DNA of 14,213 bases from Thiotrichales bacterium (GTDB taxonomy: Bacteria; Pseudomonadota; Gammaproteobacteria; J044): contig JANTGN010000057.1 in the NCBI GenBank assembly GCA_024762895.1, forward strand, positions 1 to 14,213, read 5' to 3'. The position numbers and the translations under genes are program-made. Positions 7,189-13,646 of the stretch are shown here, piece after piece (within the stretch, counting starts at the first letter, position 1; every line of letters begins with the position of its first letter). The notes below the pieces were generated by a model that was not told the origin of the DNA, did no database searches, and saw only the letters and a list, made by a program, of their open reading frames with translations.

Positions 7189-9714
7189 TTATAGTACTGC
7201 CATGGTTTGGTAAGACTGCAGCCAGTCCCTGAACTCGGGTTCAGGCATGGGGCGCGCCATATAAAAACCCTGTGACGAATCGCATTTATTTTGTCGCAAC
7301 CAGAGCGATGCCTCCATAGTCTCCACCCCTTCCGCCACCACCATCAGTCCCAGGTTATGTGCCAGGTCAATCGTTGATTTGACGATGATGGCATCGTTTT
7401 CATCCTCAGACATGTCCAGAACAAAGGATTTATCAATCTTAAGCCCCTTAACCGGGAGCAGTTTCAGATAAGCCAGGGAAGAAAAACCCGTACCAAAATC
7501 ATCAATGAGCAATTTCATTCCCATGTGATTCAACTTGTTGAGGACCTGGCGCGCCCTGACCGGGTCATTCATGACCGCGCTCTCGGTAATCTCCAGGGTC
7601 AGGAATTCTGGTTTCAGGGCATAGCGTTTCAAGAGCTTTTCTATGACCTCGGGCAGGAGCGGATCCTGTAGATTCCAGGCCGATAGATTGACTGCCACGC
7701 TCAGCTTCATCAGGTCCTTCTGCCAGGCTGCACAATCGGCGATGGCTGTCTCAAGCACCCAGTAAGTTAACTCCGCGATGAGCCCCGATTGCTCCGCCAT
7801 GCGCACCACCTCATCGGGCGGAATCAGTCCACGGGTCGGATGAATCCATCGTAATAGTGCCTCTACACTCAGGACCTCGCGGGTAAATAGATCGATCTGG
7901 GGCTGGTAATAGAGCTGTAACTGGCCGGTCTGCTGTAATAGCTCTGTGTGCAGTTCACCCAGCAACGAGAGATTATCCACACTATGCCCGTTCATCGATG
8001 AATCATAAAACACATAATCCAGATTGTTGTGCTTGGCATGGTACATCGCGATATCTACATGACGAACCAGGGTCGCCACATCCTGGCCATGATCCGGATA
8101 CATGGCCACTCCTATGCTTGCGCCCACATAGAGGTTCTGCTTATCAACATGGACTACCTGTTTAATCGCCAGGATGATTTTTTCCACAAAGTTTCGCGCA
8201 TCATCTTCATCGATATCTGTCGCGATAATGGCAAACTCGTCCCCCCCCAGCCTGGCGACGGTATCCGACTCGCGTAAAAAATCTGAAAGGCGTTGACCAA
8301 CTTTTTTCAGGACCTGATCACCAACGGGATGACCCAGCGTATCGTTGATCTCCTTGAAATGATCCAGGTCCAGCAACATCAACGCCATACTCTTCTTCTG
8401 ACGATGCGCCCTGTGTATGTCCTGATCCAGACGGTCCTGTAACAGGGCACGATTGGGCAGGCCGGTCAGGCTATCATGCAGTGCCTGGTGTTCCAGTGCC
8501 AGCTGTCGTTGATGGATCTGACTACGCATGGAGTTAAAGGAATAGATCAGGGCTGCAATCTCCTGACTGCCCCGCTCCGGCAGGGTTAGATGCTCAATAT
8601 GACGGCCCTCGCTGGAAATGGCGTTTGCCATTTTCCTCACAGGTGCGAGGACGGAACGGTCGATCATCAGATAGACCAGGATCACAAAACCCAGGGCCAG
8701 GGCCGTAAGTGCCCATAACCCCAGATTAATCTGGCTGGCAGCCAGTTCGATACCTCTGACATTGACCCTTGACCACTCGATTAATTGACTTTCCAGCTTA
8801 TTCAGCTCCTGAATAATCGCCTCTTGGTAAGGTCTGACATCCACTTCCAGGTAACGTAGATCTTCTCGCCATAAATTGGATTCACGAATCTTTTTCAACT
8901 CCTGGAAATGGTTTATCCATCGGTCCAGGTTAAAACGCATCTGAGACAATGCTTCCTCAGTCTCAAAACCTATCACATCCTTTCCAACCATCGCCTCGAG
9001 TTGAGCCAGGCTGTTTTCAACCTCTTCATGTATAAGTAGAACGCTAACCTCCTGCGGCGTCCCCCCCCTGAAATTCAGCCCCGCAAAACGGATAATGGTT
9101 GCCCTGAAATTCAGAATCATATCCTGCCAGAGGTCTTTAAGCTGATACAGATCCCTGGACAGCTTTCTTGACGCAGGGGTATCCACCGACTCAGCCTCAT
9201 CAATGGCAATATTAATAGCCGATATAAAATTAGTATGCGATCCGACCAGGGTATCGCGGATATAGGGCAGCATAGGGTAGACCCAGTCTGGATCCTGTCG
9301 CAGCTCCATCAGGGTCTCAATACGTTCCGTGAGGGTATGATGCAATACATGCAACTCATTAATCGAAATCATCAGATCATCAGGAATTACTCCATCGAGC
9401 GACTGCATCCCATCCAGAACAGATCCGCCCATGTTTAGGTTTTTATTAATCTGTTGCTGATAAATGGTCTCAGGGGTAATAAGCAGGGCATTGAGTGCCG
9501 TGTCCTGCCTCCATAAAGTATTACGAAGCTCTCCAATACTTTTAGTCAGATTATCACGAAGCTGCAGGGTTTCAGCATTACTGGTTGTAACCTGTTTGAC
9601 GTATAAACTGGCAAAGATTGAACTGCCAATCAGCAACATACCGACGATACTCGCCATTAATAAATAGCGGGTTCTCAGGCTATTTGCTAATCTAGATTTT
9701 ATTTCGCCATCCAT
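7189..9714 (-). CDS. Membrane-anchored GGDEF-EAL protein (cyclic-di-GMP synthesis/breakdown)
   Basis: This is a predicted inner-membrane enzyme of cyclic-di-GMP turnover, 841 residues. Order of parts: membrane helix at about 17-39; a mainly helical periplasmic sensor region (about 40-330) that I do not recognise; second helix at about 332-352; HAMP-like linker (about 352-405); GGDEF domain (about 411-575); EAL domain (about 585-832). The GGDEF motif is intact at 490-494, with a product-inhibition site RESD at 481-484, five residues before it. The EAL domain keeps Glu618 (EALLRW), Asn676, Glu708 (EITES), DDFGTG (738-743), Lys759 and Glu795, so phosphodiesterase activity is expected. Whether synthesis, breakdown or both dominate cannot be told. 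No Shine-Dalgarno is evident before the ATG. It appears to be a single-gene unit: 222 bases from the upstream gene and followed by a terminator. Confidence 0.95.
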   Translation of the reverse strand: MDGEIKSRLANSLRTRYLLMASIVGMLLIGSSIFASLYVKQVTTSNAETLQLRDNLTKSIGELRNTLWRQDTALNALLITPETIYQQQINKNLNMGGSVLDGMQSLDGVIPDDLMISINELHVLHHTLTERIETLMELRQDPDWVYPMLPYIRDTLVGSHTNFISAINIAIDEAESVDTPASRKLSRDLYQLKDLWQDMILNFRATIIRFAGLNFRGGTPQEVSVLLIHEEVENSLAQLEAMVGKDVIGFETEEALSQMRFNLDRWINHFQELKKIRESNLWREDLRYLEVDVRPYQEAIIQELNKLESQLIEWSRVNVRGIELAASQINLGLWALTALALGFVILVYLMIDRSVLAPVRKMANAISSEGRHIEHLTLPERGSQEIAALIYSFNSMRSQIHQRQLALEHQALHDSLTGLPNRALLQDRLDQDIHRAHRQKKSMALMLLDLDHFKEINDTLGHPVGDQVLKKVGQRLSDFLRESDTVARLGGDEFAIIATDIDEDDARNFVEKIILAIKQVVHVDKQNLYVGASIGVAMYPDHGQDVATLVRHVDIAMYHAKHNNLDYVFYDSSMNGHSVDNLSLLGELHTELLQQTGQLQLYYQPQIDLFTREVLSVEALLRWIHPTRGLIPPDEVVRMAEQSGLIAELTYWVLETAIADCAAWQKDLMKLSVAVNLSAWNLQDPLLPEVIEKLLKRYALKPEFLTLEITESAVMNDPVRARQVLNKLNHMGMKLLIDDFGTGFSSLAYLKLLPVKGLKIDKSFVLDMSEDENDAIIVKSTIDLAHNLGLMVVAEGVETMEASLWLRQNKCDSSQGFYMARPMPEPEFRDWLQSYQTMAVL

Positions 9715-9936
9715 GACAATTATATTTTTATTATCATGAGCTTAACCTAATATTACTTTCAATATTTCCTATATCTACCCTTGATTAAAAGTTAGCATAA
9801 TATCTGATAATTTAAGTGGGACTTTAGGACAAATTTGAAAACTAAACGTAAGATTCAGTCTTATTAAGCGGTGCCAGGGGATTTCGGTCGCCCGGGAGAG
9901 CAAATCTCTGCTAGCCCTGCTAAGGGCATTGGGTGA
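9715..9936 (-). other. Intergenic region: AT-rich upstream stretch plus a GC-rich segment with nested inverted repeats
   Basis: The 150 bases next to the GGDEF-EAL start (9715 to about 9865) are strongly AT-rich and probably contain its promoter. TATTAT at 9802-9797 (minus strand) is a -10 candidate, but no matching -35 is seen. The remaining part (about 9870-9936) is GC-rich and foldable. GCCCT/AGGGC (9914-9918 with 9923-9927) forms a tetraloop hairpin. AGAG/CTCT (9897-9900 with 9906-9909) lies next to it. CAGGG (9875-9879) could instead pair with CCCTG (9915-9919), which excludes the first hairpin. There is no T-run, so it is not a standard terminator for the hydrolase gene. Confidence 0.4.
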
Positions 9937-10545
9937 CTAGTTTTTTAGATAGGACACAATGCGGTCATGTACCGGGCCAGCAAACAGCATATGGAAATGA
10001 CTATAGGGCACACGAAGATGTAATTTGACGGCCGCATCCTCGGTTTCATCCAGAGCCACGGTGCCATCATTAGGCCGGGGTAACCCGCCAAATAACTGTC
10101 CAATACCAAAACCTCGATCACCCGCGATCATGAACAGGTCACGCTGACTCTTCCAACGCGGCGCATCCCCCAGAAGTGCCCTGTCTGTACTGCGACCCAG
10201 TAAGGGCCGGGTAAAAAAGAAACGTGAAAAACGCCGGGCAATACGGCTACCCTGTAGCGGGCTTCCCAGCATCACGACGCGTCCAGGCCGTTGTTGAGGA
10301 AATTGGTCGAACAGATGCAGCAACACCAGACCACCCAGGCTATGCGCTACCAGGTGCACGATATCGGCATCCAGCGATTGCAGATAGTGATCCAGGCGCC
10401 GGGCATTCTCCGACGGACTGAGTAACAGGCTATGGTAGGTAAAGATATGGGTCTCAAACCCCTCCCTGCGCAGGCGGAGTTTGAGCGGCACCAGTTCGAG
10501 ACCGGTCATCCAGATTCCGTGGACCAGGACGACCGTCTCTTTCAT
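9937..10545 (-). CDS. Small alpha/beta-fold hydrolase (lipase/esterase-like)
   Basis: This is a 202-residue predicted cytoplasmic serine hydrolase; substrate unknown. The N-terminus runs straight into the first beta strand and the oxyanion-hole motif (TVVLVHGIW, 4-12), with no signal peptide. The nucleophile elbow is AHSLGG with Ser69. A likely catalytic Asp is Asp160 in PNDGTV, and the His is His183 or His185 in YSHFHMLF near the C-terminus. The NDGTV-type acid motif resembles that of PGAP1/lipase-like esterases. It starts 2 bases after the aspS stop, so it is almost certainly co-transcribed with aspS and probably coupled in translation. No functional link to tRNA charging is apparent. The enzyme class is secure; anything narrower would be a guess. 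Confidence 0.88.
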   Translation of the reverse strand: MKETVVLVHGIWMTGLELVPLKLRLRREGFETHIFTYHSLLLSPSENARRLDHYLQSLDADIVHLVAHSLGGLVLLHLFDQFPQQRPGRVVMLGSPLQGSRIARRFSRFFFTRPLLGRSTDRALLGDAPRWKSQRDLFMIAGDRGFGIGQLFGGLPRPNDGTVALDETEDAAVKLHLRVPYSHFHMLFAGPVHDRIVSYLKN

Positions 10546-10547
10546 GA

Positions 10548-12314
10548 CTAACCCTGTTTGCGGATATGGATATTCAGCTCATGTAATTGCTTTGTATCCA
10601 CGGGAGCAGGGGCCCCAGTTAGCAGGCAGGCCGCAGTCTGGGTCTTGGGGAAGGCCATGACATCGCGTATGGACTGGCTACCGGTCATCAACATGACCAG
10701 TCGATCGACCCCAAAGGCGATACCGGCATGGGGCGGGCAACCAAACTTGAGGGCCGTCAGCAGGAAGCCAAACTTGTCCTCGGCCTGCTCTTCGGTGATC
10801 CCCAGTAGCTTGAACACGGCCTCCTGCAGCTCGGTATCATGGATACGGACCGAGCCACCACCCAGTTCGGTGCCATTCAGCACCATATCGTAGGCACGAG
10901 ACAGGGCCTTACCCGGGTTATCCAGCAGATCCTGCGGTGACTCGACACTGGGCGAGGTAAAGGGATGATGCAGGGCCGTCCAGCCACCCTTGTCGTCTTC
11001 CTCGAACATGGGGAAATCAACGACCCACAATGGGCGCCAACCATGCTCGACCAGACCGCGGTCATGTCCCAGCTGTACACGAAGGGCACCGAGGGCCTCG
11101 TTGACGATCCTGGCCTTGTCCGCACCAAAGAACAGGATATCTCCATCCTCGATACCGGTACGTTCAACGATGGCCGAAATGACCTCATCAGGCAGGAATT
11201 TCAGGATCGGTGACTGCAGGCCTTCCCTGCCCCTGGCCACCTCATTGACCTTGATATAGGCCAGGCCCTTGGCGCCATAGCGACTGACGAACTTGGTGTA
11301 ATCGTCGATCTCCTTACGTGAGAGATCGCCCCCCTGGGGCAGGCGCAGGGCCGCTATACGCCCCTTGGGATCATTGGCCGGACCAGAAAAGACCTTGAAT
11401 TCGACCTCTTTCATCAGGTCGGTAATATCCACCAGCTCCAGTGGGATCCGCAGATCGGGCTTATCGGAACCAAAACGATGCATGGCATCGGCATAGGTCA
11501 TTCGTGGAAAGGGGTCATGCAGTGGGACTTCGAGGACCTTGGCAAACAACTGACGCATCATTTCTTCCATGGTCTGCATAACCTGCTCTTCATCGATGAA
11601 GGCCGTCTCAATATCCAGCTGGGTGAATTCGGGCTGACGATCGGCACGCAGGTCTTCATCACGGAAACAGCGGGCAAACTGGTAGTACCGGTCCATACCA
11701 CCCATCATCAGCAATTGCTTAAACAGCTGGGGTGACTGAGGCAGCGCGAAGAAACTGCCCGCATGGGTACGGCTGGGCACCAGGTAGTCACGCGCACCTT
11801 CCGGTGTGGCCTTGGTCAGCATGGGGGTCTCGATATCGAGAAACCCCTGCTCATCCAGGAAGTGACGCAGGGTACGCGTAATCTGTGCACGCATCTGCAG
11901 GCGCTGCTGCATCTCGGGGCGGCGCAGATCGATATAACGGTAACGCAGCCGCGTATCTTCACCCACCTCTTCCTCATCCATCTGAATGGGCGAGGGCTCC
12001 GAGGCATTCATGATCTCAAGTTCAAGACCCAGCACCTCGATCTGACCTGTTTTCAGTTCAGGATTCACGGTACCTTCGGGACGATTACGAACTCGACCCC
12101 TGACGCACAGTACATACTCATTACGCACACGCTCGGCAATGGCGAACATGGCCGGATCATCGGGATCGAAGACTACCTGGACCAGCCCCTCACGATCTCG
12201 AAGATCGACGAATATGACCCCGCCATGGTCACGACGACGGTTAACCCAACCACATAGGGTAACCTCCTGATCCAGCAACGCTTCAGTCACATCGCCGCAA
12301 TAATGAGTACGCAT
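10548..12314 (-). CDS. aspS: Aspartate-tRNA ligase, residues suggest non-discriminating (Asp/Asn) type
   Basis: A class II aminoacyl-tRNA synthetase that attaches aspartate to tRNA. The 588 residues match the bacterial type (E. coli 590). An anticodon-binding OB fold lies at about 1-105. The catalytic core has motif 1 around GFLDIETPMLTKATPEGARDY (157-177), motif 2 FRDEDLRADRQPEF (217-230) and motif 3 GIAFGVDRL (531-539). A GAD insertion domain covers about 285-415. His30 (RRRDHGG) and Gly81 (RPEGTVN) stand where E. coli has Leu30 and Lys81. His/Gly at these sites is associated with enzymes that also charge tRNA-Asn, which then needs the GatCAB amidotransferase. GGGGTG lies 5 bases before the ATG. 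It heads a likely aspS-hydrolase unit. Confidence 0.98.
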   Translation of the reverse strand: MRTHYCGDVTEALLDQEVTLCGWVNRRRDHGGVIFVDLRDREGLVQVVFDPDDPAMFAIAERVRNEYVLCVRGRVRNRPEGTVNPELKTGQIEVLGLELEIMNASEPSPIQMDEEEVGEDTRLRYRYIDLRRPEMQQRLQMRAQITRTLRHFLDEQGFLDIETPMLTKATPEGARDYLVPSRTHAGSFFALPQSPQLFKQLLMMGGMDRYYQFARCFRDEDLRADRQPEFTQLDIETAFIDEEQVMQTMEEMMRQLFAKVLEVPLHDPFPRMTYADAMHRFGSDKPDLRIPLELVDITDLMKEVEFKVFSGPANDPKGRIAALRLPQGGDLSRKEIDDYTKFVSRYGAKGLAYIKVNEVARGREGLQSPILKFLPDEVISAIVERTGIEDGDILFFGADKARIVNEALGALRVQLGHDRGLVEHGWRPLWVVDFPMFEEDDKGGWTALHHPFTSPSVESPQDLLDNPGKALSRAYDMVLNGTELGGGSVRIHDTELQEAVFKLLGITEEQAEDKFGFLLTALKFGCPPHAGIAFGVDRLVMLMTGSQSIRDVMAFPKTQTAACLLTGAPAPVDTKQLHELNIHIRKQG

Positions 12315-12340
12315 AAATACACCCCGGTAAAACCTAAAGC

Positions 12341-12361
12341 GCCCCGGACAAGACCCGGGGC
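12341..12361 (-). promoter_or_regulatory. GC-rich hairpin in the aspS leader
   Basis: GCCCCGG (12341-12347) and CCGGGGC (12355-12361) form a perfect 7-base-pair stem with a 7-base loop. On the minus strand it lies in the predicted aspS 5' leader, about 27 bases before the start codon, and is followed by a broken T-rich stretch (GCTTTAGGTTTTA). It could be an attenuator or an upstream terminator. The T-run is too poor to be sure. Confidence 0.4.
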
Positions 12362-12389
12362 AACGACATAAATTCGTAGGAAACGCGCA

Positions 12390-12418
12390 ATTTTAGGGGC
12401 TGGGGGTATCAGGCGCAA
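12390..12418 (-). promoter_or_regulatory. Candidate sigma-70 promoter for aspS
   Basis: On the minus strand TTGCGC (12418-12413) and TAAAAT (12395-12390) are separated by exactly 17 bases. The -10 matches the consensus at 5 of 6 positions, the -35 only in TTG. Transcription would begin near 12383, giving a leader of about 70 bases that contains the 12341-12361 hairpin. Confidence 0.4.
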
Positions 12419-12579
12419 GTTCCATCACCTCCAGATGGCCTGACCTGATAGCGTTTACGTAGCGCTCAGACAGTAGCTATGCGCTTATCCATCCTGAATC
12501 TAGAAAAGAGCTGAATCGACCTGGTTAAATCAGCGTTCATCCCGGGTTCCAGGCTCTATCCTTCGAAATCTGTGATCAG

Positions 12580-12609
12580 CATCACCATGGCTTCAGCAGC
12601 GATGTGATG
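12580..12609 (+). repeat. Imperfect inverted repeat upstream of the DUF302 pair
   Basis: CATCACCAT (12580-12588) pairs with ATGTGATG (12602-12609) leaving one bulged C. Inside it GCT (12590-12592) pairs with AGC (12598-12600) across a G-G mismatch. Together this makes a roughly 11-base-pair interrupted stem. It may be an operator or RNA structure; nothing shows which. Confidence 0.35.
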
Positions 12610-12660
12610 TTCCGCACAGCGACTTCGTGGGAATAGTCAATAATCCATTGTCCATAAGTA

Positions 12661-12683
12661 CCAGGGCAACACTCAGACCCTGG
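12661..12683 (+). repeat. Inverted repeat CCAGGG/CCCTGG before the DUF302 pair
   Basis: A perfect 6-base inverted repeat (12661-12666 and 12678-12683) with an 11-base spacer lies 34 bases before the first DUF302 start. It is followed by the T-rich CATATATTTCTTTTCC, giving a loose terminator-like look. It could equally be a protein-binding site. Confidence 0.35.
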
Positions 12684-12700
12684 CATATATTTCTTTTCCA

Positions 12701-12717
12701 GAAGGAAGGAGTCCTTC
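12701..12717 (+). promoter_or_regulatory. Shine-Dalgarno hairpin of the first DUF302 gene
   Basis: GAAGGA (12701-12706) and TCCTTC (12712-12717) are perfect inverted repeats. The 5-base loop between them is AGGAG, the ribosome binding site, and the right arm abuts the ATG at 12718. The structure could present or restrict the Shine-Dalgarno. The purine-rich left arm is itself Shine-Dalgarno-like, so part of the pattern may be chance. Confidence 0.45.
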
Positions 12718-13185
12718 ATGAAACAGATTGGAATTGCGCTATTTTTATCCATCATCTTCGGCCTTGGATTCATGCTGACTGATATACGTACAGCTATCCA
12801 GGGCGATATACCGACTATATTGAAGGTCGAATCACCCTACGATCTTGAAGAGACCATAGATAACACGATACAGGTCATCCAGGCCCGTAACTTTCACCTG
12901 ATCCGCGAGCAGACCCTGGCTGATGGGATACTGCCCACCCAGAACAGCGATCAGTACATTGTCTATTTCTGCAACTTTTCACATGCCTACGAGACGATGC
13001 AGAAAGACAAGCAGGTAGGATTTATGCTGCCCTGCCGGGTCACAATCACCGAGGAGGATGGCAAGGTCTATATCTCTGCGATCAATCCCGAGGCCATCAA
13101 GTCGATCACCAACACCAGGGTCGCGGGTGTCTGTGATAACTCGGGTGACAATTACACAGGCCTGATGGAAGAAGCGACACTATGA
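12718..13185 (+). CDS. DUF302 family protein with N-terminal membrane or signal segment
   Basis: A 155-residue protein of the DUF302 family, whose function is not established. A hydrophobic segment at about 3-20 follows the start; no clear signal-peptidase site is visible, so it is either a membrane anchor or a signal peptide. The remaining domain is predicted periplasmic. Family-like features are ESPYDLEETIDNTIQVIQAR (38-57), a small-domain core with YFCNFSHAYETM (83-94), and LPCRVTITEEDGKVYIS (104-120). Cys85, Cys106 and Cys139 are present; the first two lie in the segments where many DUF302 proteins carry cysteines, and pairing is possible but not shown. The ATG follows AGGAG by 6 bases inside a small inverted repeat. 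It overlaps the next gene by 4 bases (ATGA), so the two are a coupled pair. Confidence 0.85.
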   Translation: MKQIGIALFLSIIFGLGFMLTDIRTAIQGDIPTILKVESPYDLEETIDNTIQVIQARNFHLIREQTLADGILPTQNSDQYIVYFCNFSHAYETMQKDKQVGFMLPCRVTITEEDGKVYISAINPEAIKSITNTRVAGVCDNSGDNYTGLMEEATL

Positions 13186-13643
13186 GGCAGCAATTGTACA
13201 AGGCCCTGCTGGGCATGATTATCGTAATCGGGTTGCAGGGATGCGACCCGATCGATAATGCCCAGATCCTGAGTGATTTCCCCGAGACCATGGCGACATT
13301 GCAGGACAATATCCGCGCCAGAGGTTATACAATATCCCGCGTGCAACGTGTCGACTATGGCATGGAACAGGCCGGTTACGACATCGAAGAGTACCGTGTC
13401 GTATTCTTTGCCAAACCCGAGGAGATGGCACTCATTATGAAAGAACACCCTGAACTGGCACCATTTCTGCCACTATCGATCACGATCTACAAAGACATCG
13501 ACAGGGTGGAACTCCTGAGCATGCCTTACGCACTGCCCAGGGAAGAGGCCAGGACCCACGAACTCAAGACCATGATCTCACGCTGGGAAAAAGACACCTC
13601 AGACATCATTGAGGAGACGGTGCAGGCCAGTACGATACATTAA
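13182..13643 (+). CDS. DUF302-like lipoprotein, predicted inner-membrane
   Basis: A 153-residue lipoprotein. The N-terminus has a basic start, a hydrophobic core and a lipobox LQGC with Cys21 as the lipidation site. The next residue is Asp22; in E. coli an Asp at this +2 place keeps lipoproteins in the inner membrane, so the protein probably faces the periplasm from the inner membrane (inference). The body resembles DUF302: TMATLQDNIRARGYTISRVQ (37-56), EYRVVFFAKPEEMALIMKEHPELAPFLPLSITIYKD in two parts (70-105), and no equivalent of the partner's PCRV cysteine. A charged helical tail follows (about 117-150). It starts within the last codons of the first DUF302 gene and ends 3 bases before the convergent rtcB stop. 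Confidence 0.8.
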   Translation: MRQQLYKALLGMIIVIGLQGCDPIDNAQILSDFPETMATLQDNIRARGYTISRVQRVDYGMEQAGYDIEEYRVVFFAKPEEMALIMKEHPELAPFLPLSITIYKDIDRVELLSMPYALPREEARTHELKTMISRWEKDTSDIIEETVQASTIH

Positions 13644-13646
13644 GCG

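Larger units (their letters stand above)
12315..12717. other. Divergent intergenic region between aspS and the DUF302 pair
   Basis: I see no gene or tRNA in these 403 bases. The half nearest aspS holds a candidate promoter (12390-12418) and a GC-rich hairpin (12341-12361). The half nearest the DUF302 genes holds three inverted repeats, listed separately. No convincing sigma-70 promoter for the DUF302 pair stands out; TATATT at 12686-12691 lacks a matching -35. Confidence 0.5.

Noticed and set aside
9868..9936. tRNA or GEMM cyclic-di-GMP riboswitch in the gap before the GGDEF-EAL gene
   Set aside because: No T-arm motif, no cloverleaf and none of the conserved GEMM core segments could be found on either strand.
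13106..13448. Minus-strand open frames opposite the DUF302 pair
   Set aside because: They have no ribosome sites, overlap two better-supported genes and resemble no family.
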